In this document: positions 44,188 through 53,122 of the stretch, piece by piece | Position numbering within the stretch: the first letter of the stretch is position 1 | How the letters are laid out: each line of letters begins with the position of its first letter | NCBI GenBank assembly: GCA_024998685.1 | Contig: JACOEH010000007.1 | Location: 1-64,000 of the forward strand | Length of the DNA stretch: 64,000 bases | Source: Nitrospira sp. | GTDB lineage: Bacteria > Nitrospirota > Nitrospiria > Nitrospirales > Nitrospiraceae | Direction of reading: 5' to 3' | Notes under the pieces: model-generated | Database searches by the model: none | The model's input: only the letters and a program-made list of their open reading frames with translations | What the model was told of the DNA's origin: nothing | Translations under genes and position numbers: made by a program

Positions 44188-45997
44188 GAATTTGCCTCGA
44201 AAAATTCTGGTGCGGGCGCCGAATTGGATCGGCGATGCCGTCATGTGCGAGCCGGCTGTCCGAGGGCTTCGGTCTCTGTTTCCCGAGGCGGAGTTGGCGA
44301 TGCTCGCCAAACCTGCCGTCGCGGAGCTATTCCTCTCCTATCCGGGGCTTCATAGCGTGCTTGTGTACGATGACAAGAAGGCTCATGCGGGGATTTCAGG
44401 AAAGTGGTCACTGGCCGATATGTTGCGAAGGCACCGCTTCGATTTGGCGGTACTGTTACAGAACGCGTTTGAAGCAGCATTTCTTACGTGGCTCGCCGGT
44501 ATCCCACGGCGATATGGGTATGCCACGGACGGAAGGGTCTTCTTTCTGACCGAACCGGTCGCTGTTCCCAACGGCCCTACGCCTGTGCATCAAGTCGAGT
44601 ACTATTGGAACTTATTGAAACCATTGGGACTGGCCGGTGGAGCTCCTCTCCCTACGCTGCTCATTTCGGCAGATGAGAAACGAACGGTCGACGTACGGCT
44701 TGCTTCAGCCGGTATCAATTCGTCGGATCTCATTATCGGTATCAACCCCGGATCGACCTATGGTAGCGCCAAACGTTGGTCGTCCGACCGATTCGCCGAA
44801 GTCGCGAGGCGTCTTGTGCGGCGATTGGAACAGGCCGAGAGCGCGCATGTCGCAGTGGTCATCCTGGGAGCGAAGGGAGAGGAATCGCTGGGAAAGGACA
44901 TTGCGGCTCAGATCGGTGGACGATCGGTTGTCCTATCCGGCGCGACAACCATTCGGGAACTCATGGCGGTGGTGAAGCGTTGTCGCGTGCTGATGACGAA
45001 CGATACAGGACCGATGCATATTGCGGCGGCTTTCGGTGTGCCGGTCGTGGCGGTGTTCGGTCCCACGGACTGGCGCACCACCTCTCCCTACGGGCAAGAA
45101 CGGTCGATTGTGCGGGAAGCCGTAGATTGCGCACCTTGCCTCCTCAGGGAGTGTCCCATCGATCACCGTTGCATGACTCGCATCCCCGTTGACCGGGTCT
45201 ATGAAGCGGCCGTGCAACAGTTGGGAGGTTCGTTTGGTTGGTCTGGTTTGTCTGGTGAGAAAAGACAGGTCGAAGGTTCATTTGGTTCGTCTGGTCTATC
45301 TGGTGCGCCGCATGCGAACGCATCGGAGATGAACCAAAGAAACGAGACCAACCAAATCAACCAGACAAACCAGATGAACCAAACAAACCAGACGAACATT
45401 CTTTCCGGCCACACCATTTTTCTCGATCGAGACGGAACGCTCAATCCCGACCCCGGCTATATTAAGTCGCCTGATCAGTTTGAGCTGTTTCCTGGGGTGT
45501 CCAAAGCGCTCGCCAGGCTGAAGCGGGTCGGTGCTCGATTAGTCGTCGTAACCAATCAATCTGGAATTGCGCGAGGATTATTATCGCGCGATGATCTCGA
45601 CGCCGTACATCTGAAACTCAAGCATCTCCTTGGTGGCGCAGGTGTGTCACTCGACGGGATCTATTTCTGCCCTCACCATCCTGACGACGGTTGCGACTGT
45701 CGAAAGCCGAACCGTGGGATGATTGACCAAGCGGTACGAGAATTGGGAGTGAATCTCGATCGATCCTATCTGATCGGCGACCATATCCGCGATATCGAGT
45801 TGGCGAAGAGGATTGGGGCGCGAAGTGTTTTGGTGACGACAGGAGTCATTTCTCCGCAGGAGGCAGAAAGACTGAAAGCCTCGGAGCCGGCTCCGGATTG
45901 GATCGCATCCTCGCTGGCGGAGGCCGCCGACTGGCTGTTGGCCGATGCAAGCAAGTTGCCCGTACAGATCCGTGATCGCCGGGTGGCGCATCCGTAG
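44180..45997 (+). CDS. Fusion of heptosyltransferase (WaaF-like) and GmhB-type phosphatase
   Basis: A 605-residue protein. Residues 1-345 form a GT9 ADP-heptose:LPS heptosyltransferase (VRAPNWIGDAV, GINPGSTYGSAKRW, TNDTGPMHIAAAFGVPVVAVFG). Residues about 408-600 form a HAD phosphatase like GmhB (FLDRDGTLN at about 414, CPHHPDDGCDCRKP zinc loop, GDHIRDIELAKRIGA), which makes heptose 1-phosphate. The joint, residues about 350-406, is entirely a 9-bp-period repeat (GLSG then NQTNQMNQTNQ). The two are usually separate genes. Start GTG 44180 overlaps lpxK. Confidence 0.9.
   Translation: MRRNLPRKILVRAPNWIGDAVMCEPAVRGLRSLFPEAELAMLAKPAVAELFLSYPGLHSVLVYDDKKAHAGISGKWSLADMLRRHRFDLAVLLQNAFEAAFLTWLAGIPRRYGYATDGRVFFLTEPVAVPNGPTPVHQVEYYWNLLKPLGLAGGAPLPTLLISADEKRTVDVRLASAGINSSDLIIGINPGSTYGSAKRWSSDRFAEVARRLVRRLEQAESAHVAVVILGAKGEESLGKDIAAQIGGRSVVLSGATTIRELMAVVKRCRVLMTNDTGPMHIAAAFGVPVVAVFGPTDWRTTSPYGQERSIVREAVDCAPCLLRECPIDHRCMTRIPVDRVYEAAVQQLGGSFGWSGLSGEKRQVEGSFGSSGLSGAPHANASEMNQRNETNQINQTNQMNQTNQTNILSGHTIFLDRDGTLNPDPGYIKSPDQFELFPGVSKALARLKRVGARLVVVTNQSGIARGLLSRDDLDAVHLKLKHLLGGAGVSLDGIYFCPHHPDDGCDCRKPNRGMIDQAVRELGVNLDRSYLIGDHIRDIELAKRIGARSVLVTTGVISPQEAERLKASEPAPDWIASSLAEAADWLLADASKLPVQIRDRRVAHP
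45227..45398 (+). repeat. 9-bp-period inverted repeat R2 in the waaF-gmhB linker
   Basis: Two TGTCTGGTT-type arms (45227-45256 and 45275-45303) and a long AACCAGACA-type arm (45330-45398, about seven units). The period of nine keeps the reading frame, which explains how it is tolerated in a gene. Confidence 0.88.
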
Positions 45998-46122
45998 CAC
46001 GTGATGGAGAGATGGAGAAGCTGTGTTCGACCTGGTCTTGTGTTGGTTGGAGAGCCGGCGTAAGTTGTGTGGGTAGAATACGAGAAGCAAGGAAGTCGGC
46101 TGTGTTGCTCAGAGAGAGGAAG

Positions 46123-47124
46123 ATGGCGGAGAACCGGCTCGTGAACGCGTGTTCCATTCCTTGTAACCTCTGTGGCGGTGTCGAGGTGTCGATTCTTTCG
46201 AACAGAAGCCGAAGCGGGAAGCCTTTACGGACCGTCATTTGTCAAGCCTGTGGGCTCGTATGGTCGGACCCACGCCCTCACGAAGCCAGGCAGTTTTACG
46301 AGGAGGAGTATCGCCTCTCTTATAAACGCGCCTACAGCCCGAAATCGAAGCATGTCTTGCGCGCGGGCCATGTGGCCTTATCGCGATTCGAAAAGATCGA
46401 GCAGTTGTTGTCGAGTCGGAAAGCCGTCCTGGATGTCGGCACAGGCGGCGGTGAGTTCGCCTATCTGCTTCAATCGTTAGGACATGGTGTGGAGGGGATT
46501 GAGCCGAATAGAGGATATGCCGACTATTCCATACGCGAATATGGGCTCACGGTTCAGGTCGGGTTCGTGCAGGATGCGGCGTTTGTACCGGACTCATTCG
46601 ACGTGGTGACGATCTGGCATGTACTCGAACACACGGAAGATCCGGGTTTCATTTTAGCCCTGCTCCGGTCCTGGCTTAAACCGGACGGCATGCTTGTCGT
46701 GGAAGTCCCGAATGTGGAGGCGACGTGTCAGGCTCCTCGCAGCACGTTCCACGAAGCCCATCTCTATAACTTCAATGTTGTGTCTTTGCGAAGATTGGCC
46801 AGGAAGCACGGGTTATACGAGACCAAACATCTGATCTCACGCGACGGTGGAAACATCACGCTATTCCTTTCTCGTATTGAGCCGCTGGTCCAAGATCCGT
46901 ACGACGCCTCGATTCCCGGAAATTGTGCATGGATCTCGCGGATCGTGCGCCGGCACAGCAACGTGCGACGCCACTTGACGCCGATGCCGTATCTGCGGGC
47001 TTGGCAGCGCCTCTGTCGATCACTGCAAGAAAGACGTGAAACGGCGGGTACGCGGAGCGGTAAGGCACTGCTCGACACGCTCTATTCTCCTCAGCTTCAC
47101 GCCCATTCTGTGGGACGTGAATGA
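46123..47124 (+). CDS. Class I SAM-dependent methyltransferase with N-terminal zinc ribbon
   Basis: The 333-residue protein has an N-terminal Cys pair set (C14, C17, C40, C43) typical of zinc-ribbon sugar methyltransferases, a SAM motif VLDVGTGGGEFAYLL (about 103-115), and HVLEHTEDPGF. AGAGAGGAAG lies just before ATG 46123; a longer in-frame start is rejected. Located between heptosyltransferases, it may methylate a core sugar. Exact acceptor unknown. Confidence 0.8.
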   Translation: MAENRLVNACSIPCNLCGGVEVSILSNRSRSGKPLRTVICQACGLVWSDPRPHEARQFYEEEYRLSYKRAYSPKSKHVLRAGHVALSRFEKIEQLLSSRKAVLDVGTGGGEFAYLLQSLGHGVEGIEPNRGYADYSIREYGLTVQVGFVQDAAFVPDSFDVVTIWHVLEHTEDPGFILALLRSWLKPDGMLVVEVPNVEATCQAPRSTFHEAHLYNFNVVSLRRLARKHGLYETKHLISRDGGNITLFLSRIEPLVQDPYDASIPGNCAWISRIVRRHSNVRRHLTPMPYLRAWQRLCRSLQERRETAGTRSGKALLDTLYSPQLHAHSVGRE

Positions 47125-47251
47125 ACAGATTCGGACGGTGCAAGGATCATCACACGCGTTCTCGCTCCGTCTTTCGGTGGTGACGCGGCAGGGTTCGCTG
47201 GAAGGTTGTCCGGTGTCATCTGTCAACCCTCTCGATAGTCGTTCCGCATCG

Positions 47252-48286
47252 ATGTTGAACAGCGCCCGCATCCTTTTGATCAAACCCAGTTCTCTTGGGG
47301 ATATTGTTCATGCGTTTCCAGTCGTGTCGGCGATCAAAACACAATGGCCGGGATCGCATATTACATGGGTGGTGAAGCGCCAGTGGGCTGACCTTGTTGA
47401 ACGGGCGGAAGGAGTCGATCGGGTCTGGCCGGTTGACATAACGGTGAGAAGCTGGGCGAGGACATGCCACGCGCTGAGAGCACAGGGGTTCGACCTCGCC
47501 ATGGATTTGCAAGGGCTGTTTCGCAGTGGCATCTTGGCACGATTCAGCGGTGCACCGACGCGTATCGGGTTCGCGAATGGGAGAGAAGGGAGCCCGTGGT
47601 TCTATACTCAACGCGTCTCGGTTCTCAGTCCCGATATCCACGCCGTCGATCGATATCTTTCGGTTGCCGTGGCGTTGGGGGCCTCCATACCAGGTAAACC
47701 GCGATTTGGGTTCAGGTTGTTGGAGAAGGACATGGCGACTGTTCGGGATCTCTGTCGACGCGGAGGCTTCTCGATGGACAGACCATGGGTCGCTATGAAC
47801 ATTGGGGCACGGTGGCCGACAAAGCGCTGGCCGCTGGAGTCATTCGCCGCCGTTGTGGATCAGTTGTATGAGGCACGTCTTGATCCGGTCGTCATGATAG
47901 GAGGGTCGGAAGAGCGAGTCTATACGAATAGGATGAGAGCTCTGACGGCCCGTCCGTTCATCGACCTGAGCGGTGCTATCCCATTGGGGTGCTTACCGGC
48001 GTTACTTTCTAAAGCGACCGCCATGATCACAAACGATTCCGGGCCAATGCATATCGCGGCTGCGCTTGGGGTTCCGGTGGTTGCGATGTTCGGACCTACA
48101 AGTGCAACTCGAACTGGACCATATGGAGACGGTCATCAGGTCTTGATCGGTCAGGTTCCCTGCAGCCCTTGTTACAGTCGTGTCTGTCGACATGATCCTG
48201 AATTGGAATGTCTGCATCTCATCAAGCCGACCCAAGTGGTCGATGTGATACGGCCGCTGTTGGCGGCTCAGATCCCATGTCGATGA
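47252..48286 (+). CDS. Lipopolysaccharide heptosyltransferase I-like (WaaC family)
   Basis: The 344-residue GT9 protein begins MLNSARILLIKPSSLGDIVHAFPVVSAIK, the WaaC-like start, with FDLAMDLQGLFRSG, GARWPTKRWP and NDSGPMHIAAALGVPVVAMFG. It likely adds the first heptose to Kdo. ATG 47252 was chosen because it gives the usual start; in-frame starts upstream overlap the methyltransferase. Its stop overlaps the next GT9 gene (ATGA at 48283-48286). Confidence 0.85.
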   Translation: MLNSARILLIKPSSLGDIVHAFPVVSAIKTQWPGSHITWVVKRQWADLVERAEGVDRVWPVDITVRSWARTCHALRAQGFDLAMDLQGLFRSGILARFSGAPTRIGFANGREGSPWFYTQRVSVLSPDIHAVDRYLSVAVALGASIPGKPRFGFRLLEKDMATVRDLCRRGGFSMDRPWVAMNIGARWPTKRWPLESFAAVVDQLYEARLDPVVMIGGSEERVYTNRMRALTARPFIDLSGAIPLGCLPALLSKATAMITNDSGPMHIAAALGVPVVAMFGPTSATRTGPYGDGHQVLIGQVPCSPCYSRVCRHDPELECLHLIKPTQVVDVIRPLLAAQIPCR

Positions 48287-49299
48287 ACGTCCTGATTGTT
48301 CGTCCGGACGGCATCGGCGATGTCCTGCTCTCTCTTCCCGTAGCGGCTCAACTTAAGCGACTTGTCCACGGGGTCACAGTCGGGTTTCTCACCAGCCCTA
48401 CCGTCGCGCCCCTTCTCGAGCACCATCCCGACGTGGATTATGTGCGAACGATTCGCTTCACAGACCCCTTCAATGAACTCCGTCTCGCCTTTTCACAGGG
48501 AGTTGAAGCCGCGATTTTTTTGAAGCCGTTTCGTCGCCTTATGTGGGCCGCATGGGTGGCACGCGTACCGATTCGAATTGCAACGGGATACCGTTGGTAT
48601 AGCCTGTTGGCCAATCGCCATACCTATGAACATCGCAGCGAATTTTCGAAACATGAATCAGAGTACAACGTTGAAATGTTGAAAGGCTTGGGGTTGAGCC
48701 CCCAGCCGATCAGTCCGCCGGTGCTCACCGTAACCGAGACCGAACGGGCCGCCGGGGCATCCCATTGGTCAGGCTTGCCGAACCTTCGCGTCGTGATCCA
48801 TCCCGGCGGTGTTTCTGCGCGCCGATGGAGCTTCGAGCATTATCGTGGCCTGGCTATGACACTGGTGGAGCGGGGGTACGGCGTTGTGCTGACAGGCAGC
48901 GAGCAGGAACGAATTGAGTTTGGCTGTCAACCGCGCACGACAGTCCCTCCATCGGGGATAAGAGACCTTATGGGTAAGCTGTCGCTCCGAGAACTCATGG
49001 CGTTGATCGCCAATGCTCATGTCGTTGTCTGTGGAGCGACAGGACCTGCTCACTTGGCGGCAGCTCTTGGAATTCCCACCGTCACCTTGTTTGATCCCCG
49101 ACGAAACAATTTGCCGGTGAGATGGAAACCGCTTGGGCTGGGAGCATTGCTGCGGCCGGATGTTCCCACTTGTGAAAAATGTATCGGAGAAACCTGTCCT
49201 TATTGGGATTGTCTTGATCGGCTCACTGTCGCGAAGGTGACCGCCGCAATCAATAGGGTCTTGGAGAATCCTTCTCCGCTCACCGTTCTTCACCTATAA
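48283..49299 (+). CDS. Third GT9 glycosyltransferase of the core cluster
   Basis: The 338-residue protein is another GT9 member (LIVRPDGIGDVLLSLPVAAQLK, VIHPGGVSARRW, VCGATGPAHLAAALGIPTVTLFDPRRN). The Cys-rich CEKCIGETCPYWDC near the C-terminus is typical of heptosyltransferase-family proteins. ATG 48283 overlaps the upstream stop; ATG 48277 is possible. It may be heptosyltransferase III or a different core transferase. Acceptor unknown. Confidence 0.82.
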   Translation: MNVLIVRPDGIGDVLLSLPVAAQLKRLVHGVTVGFLTSPTVAPLLEHHPDVDYVRTIRFTDPFNELRLAFSQGVEAAIFLKPFRRLMWAAWVARVPIRIATGYRWYSLLANRHTYEHRSEFSKHESEYNVEMLKGLGLSPQPISPPVLTVTETERAAGASHWSGLPNLRVVIHPGGVSARRWSFEHYRGLAMTLVERGYGVVLTGSEQERIEFGCQPRTTVPPSGIRDLMGKLSLRELMALIANAHVVVCGATGPAHLAAALGIPTVTLFDPRRNNLPVRWKPLGLGALLRPDVPTCEKCIGETCPYWDCLDRLTVAKVTAAINRVLENPSPLTVLHL

Positions 49300-49391
49300 G
49301 CCAGAGTTCAAGAATGACTCTCCTGGTTGCTCTTGACTCCAAATCGCTTCTGTGTTCATATTCTGAACGTTCGGCATGGAACTCTAACTAT

Positions 49392-49979
49392 ATGAATCTC
49401 CAAGGACAACGAGATCTTCTCCTGCTGACAGAGGTGGAGCGAGACGGTGCAGTTACTCAGCGGTCTCTCGCTTCAAAGTTAGGAGTTGCTCTGGGTTTGA
49501 CCAATCTCTATCTTAAGAGGTTGGCGCGGAAGGGCTATATCAAGATAACCACCATTCCCTCACACCGGGTTCGGTATTTACTGACTCCGCAAGGGTTTAC
49601 CGAGAAATCCAGGCTGACCTATCTCTATATGGAGTATTCGTTATCTCACTACCGTGAGATGCGTGCGCGGTTACGAGAAGCGCTGTCCCACGCCGTCAAA
49701 AAGGGAACGAAACGAGTCGTCATCTATGGCACCGGTGAACTGGCGGAGATGGCCTATCTATCGCTCCGAGAAATGCATATGACCTTGGTTGGGTTCGTAG
49801 ATGATAATCAGCAAGAGGCGTTCTTATCCTATCCGGTCTGGCCACCGGAAGCATTGAGTGAGTGGGAGTTTGATGCGGTATTGCTGGCGGATATTGGACA
49901 GACGGTACGGCACCGCGAAATGTTGGGGCGGTATCACGTTCCAGATGTGAAAATTCTAGCGTTGGGCCCATCGGTCTAA
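49392..49979 (+). CDS. Winged-helix protein with C-terminal Rossmann-like domain
   Basis: The 195-residue protein has an N-terminal winged helix (TQRSLASKLGVALGLTNLYLKRLARKGYIKI) and a C-terminal segment VVIYGTGELAEMAYLSLREM, resembling the nucleotide-binding fold used in sugar-O-acyltransferase-type proteins. It may be a regulator sensing a nucleotide or sugar for the surface polysaccharide genes that follow. ATG 49392 was chosen over a poor upstream start. Function is inferred. Confidence 0.65.
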   Translation: MNLQGQRDLLLLTEVERDGAVTQRSLASKLGVALGLTNLYLKRLARKGYIKITTIPSHRVRYLLTPQGFTEKSRLTYLYMEYSLSHYREMRARLREALSHAVKKGTKRVVIYGTGELAEMAYLSLREMHMTLVGFVDDNQQEAFLSYPVWPPEALSEWEFDAVLLADIGQTVRHREMLGRYHVPDVKILALGPSV

Positions 49980-50043
49980 GCGTTTGAAAGATCGTCGATT
50001 TTTCCGTTCACTGTAAGTGAGAGAGCGAAGCTGTGTCCGAATT

Positions 50044-50137
50044 GGGTTTATCGGGTTGCTGGTTTGTTTAGTTTATCTGGTTCATGACTCGGAACCAGAC
50101 AACCAAGAACCAAACAAACCAAATAAACCTGACGAAC
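50044..50137 (+). repeat. 9-bp-period inverted repeat R3 upstream of the S23-type gene
   Basis: Left arm 50044-50083 (GGTTTGTTTAGTTTATCTGGTTC-like; short form) and right arm 50091-50137 (AACCAAACA-type). The left arm is also complementary to R4 at 50502-50538, which would place the four-helix gene in the loop. Confidence 0.85.
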
Positions 50138-50143
50138 GAGATT

Positions 50144-50527
50144 ATGAAACTCACACGTTTTGAAGATTTGGATTGCTGGAAAGAAAGTAGACAGCTTACG
50201 CGTCAGATCTACGAGGCGGTTCATCAGAATCTGAACTGGCAAAGGGATGTGCGACTCTGCAGCCAAATCCAAAGCGCTGCTGGATCTGTGATGGCTAATA
50301 TAGCCGAAGGATGTGTCCGTCGGTCGAACAAAGAGTTCGTGCAGTTTCTCTTCATCGCGATGTCCTCTGCCGCAGAAGTCCAAAGTCATTTATACATTGC
50401 GGTAGATCAAGGATATGTGTCGAAGGAAATTTTCGAGTCGATTTACAAGCAAGCTGACAAGACGGCGAGAATCATTTCTGGTCTGATTAAATACCTTCGT
50501 TCCAAACAAACCAGATCAACGACATGA
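50144..50527 (+). CDS. Four-helix bundle protein (S23/IVP family)
   Basis: The 127-residue protein has FEDLDCWKESRQLTRQIYEAV and ASGSVMANIAEG-type motif (AAGSVMANIAEG), then FVQFLFIAMSSAAEVQSHL, the hallmark of the S23-type four-helix bundle first found in 23S rRNA intervening sequences. The family forms a homopentameric barrel; its role is unclear. ATG 50144 gives the family N-terminus; an in-frame ATG at 50084 would add residues coded by the repeat. It is flanked by inverted repeats R3 and R4 and overlaps the antiterminator start. Confidence 0.88.
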   Translation: MKLTRFEDLDCWKESRQLTRQIYEAVHQNLNWQRDVRLCSQIQSAAGSVMANIAEGCVRRSNKEFVQFLFIAMSSAAEVQSHLYIAVDQGYVSKEIFESIYKQADKTARIISGLIKYLRSKQTRSTT

Positions 50528-50538
50528 ACCAGACAAAC
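50502..50538 (+). repeat. 9-bp-period repeat R4 between the S23-type gene and the antiterminator
   Basis: AACAAACCAGATCAACGACA then GAACCAGACAAAC. It includes the stop region of the S23-type gene and the first five codons (MNQTN) of the antiterminator gene. Confidence 0.8.
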
Positions 50539-51027
50539 GCACTCCACTGGTACGCGCTTCGTACGAAATCACGCCATGAAAAACTGGTACGAGATCAGTT
50601 GAATAGGCAAGGAATCGAGCCGTTGCTTCCGACGGTCAAACGGCTGAGCCAATGGAAAGACAGGAAAAAGGAAATCGAGGTCCCGCTGTTCTCGGGATAT
50701 TGTTTCGTGCGGTTTTCTCAGCTCGAAAAGACGCCTGTACAAAAGATCGTGGGCGTCGTTGAAATCGTCGGCAGCGGAAGTCGACCCGAACCGATCCCGG
50801 AGCAAGAAATCGATGCGCTACGCCGTCTCATGACGAGCGTCCTTCCGTATGACCCCCATCCATACCTGCATGAAGGCATGAAGGTAGAGGTCGTCCGCGG
50901 GCCCTTGCAGGGTGCGCACGGCATTCTGTTGCGAAAAGAAAAGCGGCATCGCTTAGTTGTCGGAGTACGACTTATTCAGCAGGCGGCGGCGGTTGAAATC
51001 GACGTGAATGACGTAGTGCCGGTGTGA
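50524..51027 (+). CDS. NusG-like transcription antiterminator (UpxY/RfaH type)
   Basis: The 167-residue protein has an NGN domain (HWYALRTKSRHEKLVRDQL, about 8-110) and a C-terminal KOW domain (EGMKVEVVRGPLQGAHG...). It is a specialised NusG paralogue of the type that opens long polysaccharide operons. Its position at the head of the polysaccharide island fits. The start ATG and first codons (MNQTN) lie in repeat R4, and it overlaps the S23-type gene by 4 bases. Confidence 0.88.
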   Translation: MNQTNALHWYALRTKSRHEKLVRDQLNRQGIEPLLPTVKRLSQWKDRKKEIEVPLFSGYCFVRFSQLEKTPVQKIVGVVEIVGSGSRPEPIPEQEIDALRRLMTSVLPYDPHPYLHEGMKVEVVRGPLQGAHGILLRKEKRHRLVVGVRLIQQAAAVEIDVNDVVPV

Positions 51028-51118
51028 GGAGCTCGTCGTTCAACCAGGCCGTTTCTATCCCATCCAAGTCGGCAGTCAGCGCCGATGTCTGTTGCAATAT
51101 GCTGGTTCGCTTGCCCGA

Positions 51119-51598
51119 ATGATGAAGAACTCTAAGATTTGCTCCATGTATGGGAATAGGGTCGTGGATGGGATGCGGGTACGGGTGGGAGTCGGAGTGG
51201 TCGTCCGAGGAACAGAAGAAACCATACTCTTGGAGAAACGTCGTGATTGCGGATGGTGGGGATTGCCGGGCGGAAAGGTAGAGCCGGGAGAGTCGCTCGT
51301 TGACGCGGCAGTGCGAGAGGTGTTGGAGGAGACGGGCCTCACCGTAGAGGTGACGCATCTGATCGGAGTGTATTCAGACCCTGACGGCCGTATCGTGACT
51401 TATCCGGATAACGGTGATGTGGTTCAACTGATCGACGTCGTTGTTGGAGCGCGGGTGCTGTCCGGACGAATCATATGTAGCCACGAGAGTGAAGAGGTAC
51501 GGTTTTTCTCCCCCTCTCAACTACCGGCGCACATTGTCCCCCCTGCGCGGCAACCCCTTGCCGATGCATTCGAAGGCCGATGCGGAGTCCTACGATAG
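51119..51598 (+). CDS. NUDIX hydrolase
   Basis: The protein (about 159 residues) carries the Nudix box GKVEPGESLVDAAVREVLEETGL split as GGKVEPGESLVDAAVREVL plus EETG. It probably hydrolyses a nucleoside diphosphate derivative; GDP-mannose-type or pyrophosphate substrates cannot be told apart. The start is uncertain: TTG 51092, ATG 51119 and ATG 51149 are possible, none with a good ribosome binding site. The flippase gene follows after 12 bases. Confidence 0.8.
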   Translation: MMKNSKICSMYGNRVVDGMRVRVGVGVVVRGTEETILLEKRRDCGWWGLPGGKVEPGESLVDAAVREVLEETGLTVEVTHLIGVYSDPDGRIVTYPDNGDVVQLIDVVVGARVLSGRIICSHESEEVRFFSPSQLPAHIVPPARQPLADAFEGRCGVLR

Positions 51599-51610
51599 GA
51601 TGGACGCGTC

Positions 51611-53122
51611 ATGACACCATTCCGAGATCTTCTCGTGCTTGGTCTTGGACGGGGGCTCCAAGTCCTTGCGGGACTTGTCACGATCAAGACTGCGACGACA
51701 ATGTTGTCGCCCGGTGAAGTCGGAAGCATGAATCAGCTGATGAGTCTTGCCATCCTGGGGACGTCGGCCTTGTTGATGCCCATGACCGCCTATATCGGTC
51801 GGGGATGCTTGGAATGGATGGATGCCGGAATATTAAGTCGAAGGCTGGACTCCTATCTGCTCATTATCCTGGCTGTTGCTCTGCTATGTGGTTCGGCCAT
51901 GTGGGGCGTTCAGATTCAGCTGGCGCTAGTTTCAGGTATGACTCCAGTTTGGGTCACGGGATTAGTCGTACTCTATACGGTCGGTTTTGCGCTACATACG
52001 ATGGGGACCTCAGGACTGAATCTTATAGGCCATCGATTTCTCTATATCTTGTTCGTGAACCTCGCGGCGTGGGGAGGGCTCCTCTTAGCAATATGGTGGT
52101 CGACACAGAAAGCAAGTCCGGAGATGTGGTTGCTTGGAATCTTTTGCGGATTTTTTCTTTCGTCCCTTTCCTATGTGATCTTAAACCGCTGTGCCGGAGA
52201 GTCTGTTCATGTGGGCTCATCTCATCCGCCACGTGTGCTGCCATTCGATTGGTGGACATTATTCATGTTTGTGGGGCCGCAGGCGATCGCGTTCCTGTTT
52301 TTCTGGATCCAGACACAAAGTTATCGGTTTGTTCTGAGCTGGGTTGCCGACATTACCACCGTCGGCTTGTTTGCTGCCGGGTATATGATCTGTTCAGTAC
52401 CAATGCAGACCTTTGAAAATCTATTCAATGAGTTTTACAGTCCGACGTTGTTTCGAGCACTCAAAGGGCAAGACAGAGAAGGAATTGCGCGTGCATGGAA
52501 TGATTATGCGGCAGCCTATATTCCTGCCGTCATTCTGTTCGGCGCGTTCTTAATCGGGAACGCAGCATTTATGGTGAAACTTCTCTTAGGAGAACAGTTC
52601 CAAGCGATAGCGTCGATTCTCCTATGGCCTGCGTTGACGGAGACCTTTCGGGCCATCTCTTCGACGCTCCACCATCTCGGTTTGGCGAAGGTCGATATGA
52701 CGGTCAATGTCCTGCCTGTCGTGCTTGGCGCGCTCGTCGCACCCACGCTTGTATACTTTCTGGCTTCTTACGAGCCTGTGTTAGGGACGGCATTGGCGCT
52801 TTTCGCGGCTGCGGTGGTTGCATTTGCTGCTGTTATTCCCATCAGTCGTCGCGCTTTGCCGGTCGTGTGGCCCCTCAGGCGAATCATGTATGCTGCGGCA
52901 TTAGCCGTTCCATTGTGCCTACTCGGACGTGCAATGGGTGCTGGATTCGGCCAATTATCTGAAAGCAAGGCCGTGCTCGCGCTGGTGATCTCCGGACTCG
53001 CCATGGTGTTTCTGCAGTATGTCATGGCGAAGGAATGGATTCGTCAGGTTCGCCCCGTAGTAGATAAAGTCTCCGAGAAAACCGGGGCTTGTCCTCAATA
53101 TGGGACGAGTTCTCAAGGGTAA
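51611..53122 (+). CDS. Polysaccharide flippase, Wzx-like
   Basis: The 503-residue protein has about 12-14 hydrophobic segments and the overall pattern of oligosaccharide flippases (MATE/PST superfamily), e.g. MTPFRDLLVLGLGRGLQVLAG and the paired FRAISSTLHHLGLAKVD. It would translocate lipid-linked repeat units across the inner membrane. The stop overlaps the GT2 start by one base (TAATG). A transporter permease of the ABC type also exists at the window end. Confidence 0.8.
   Translation: MTPFRDLLVLGLGRGLQVLAGLVTIKTATTMLSPGEVGSMNQLMSLAILGTSALLMPMTAYIGRGCLEWMDAGILSRRLDSYLLIILAVALLCGSAMWGVQIQLALVSGMTPVWVTGLVVLYTVGFALHTMGTSGLNLIGHRFLYILFVNLAAWGGLLLAIWWSTQKASPEMWLLGIFCGFFLSSLSYVILNRCAGESVHVGSSHPPRVLPFDWWTLFMFVGPQAIAFLFFWIQTQSYRFVLSWVADITTVGLFAAGYMICSVPMQTFENLFNEFYSPTLFRALKGQDREGIARAWNDYAAAYIPAVILFGAFLIGNAAFMVKLLLGEQFQAIASILLWPALTETFRAISSTLHHLGLAKVDMTVNVLPVVLGALVAPTLVYFLASYEPVLGTALALFAAAVVAFAAVIPISRRALPVVWPLRRIMYAAALAVPLCLLGRAMGAGFGQLSESKAVLALVISGLAMVFLQYVMAKEWIRQVRPVVDKVSEKTGACPQYGTSSQG

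Noticed and set aside
50084-50527. Four-helix protein as Avd of a diversity-generating retroelement
   Set aside because: No reverse transcriptase, template repeat or variable repeat is seen nearby.
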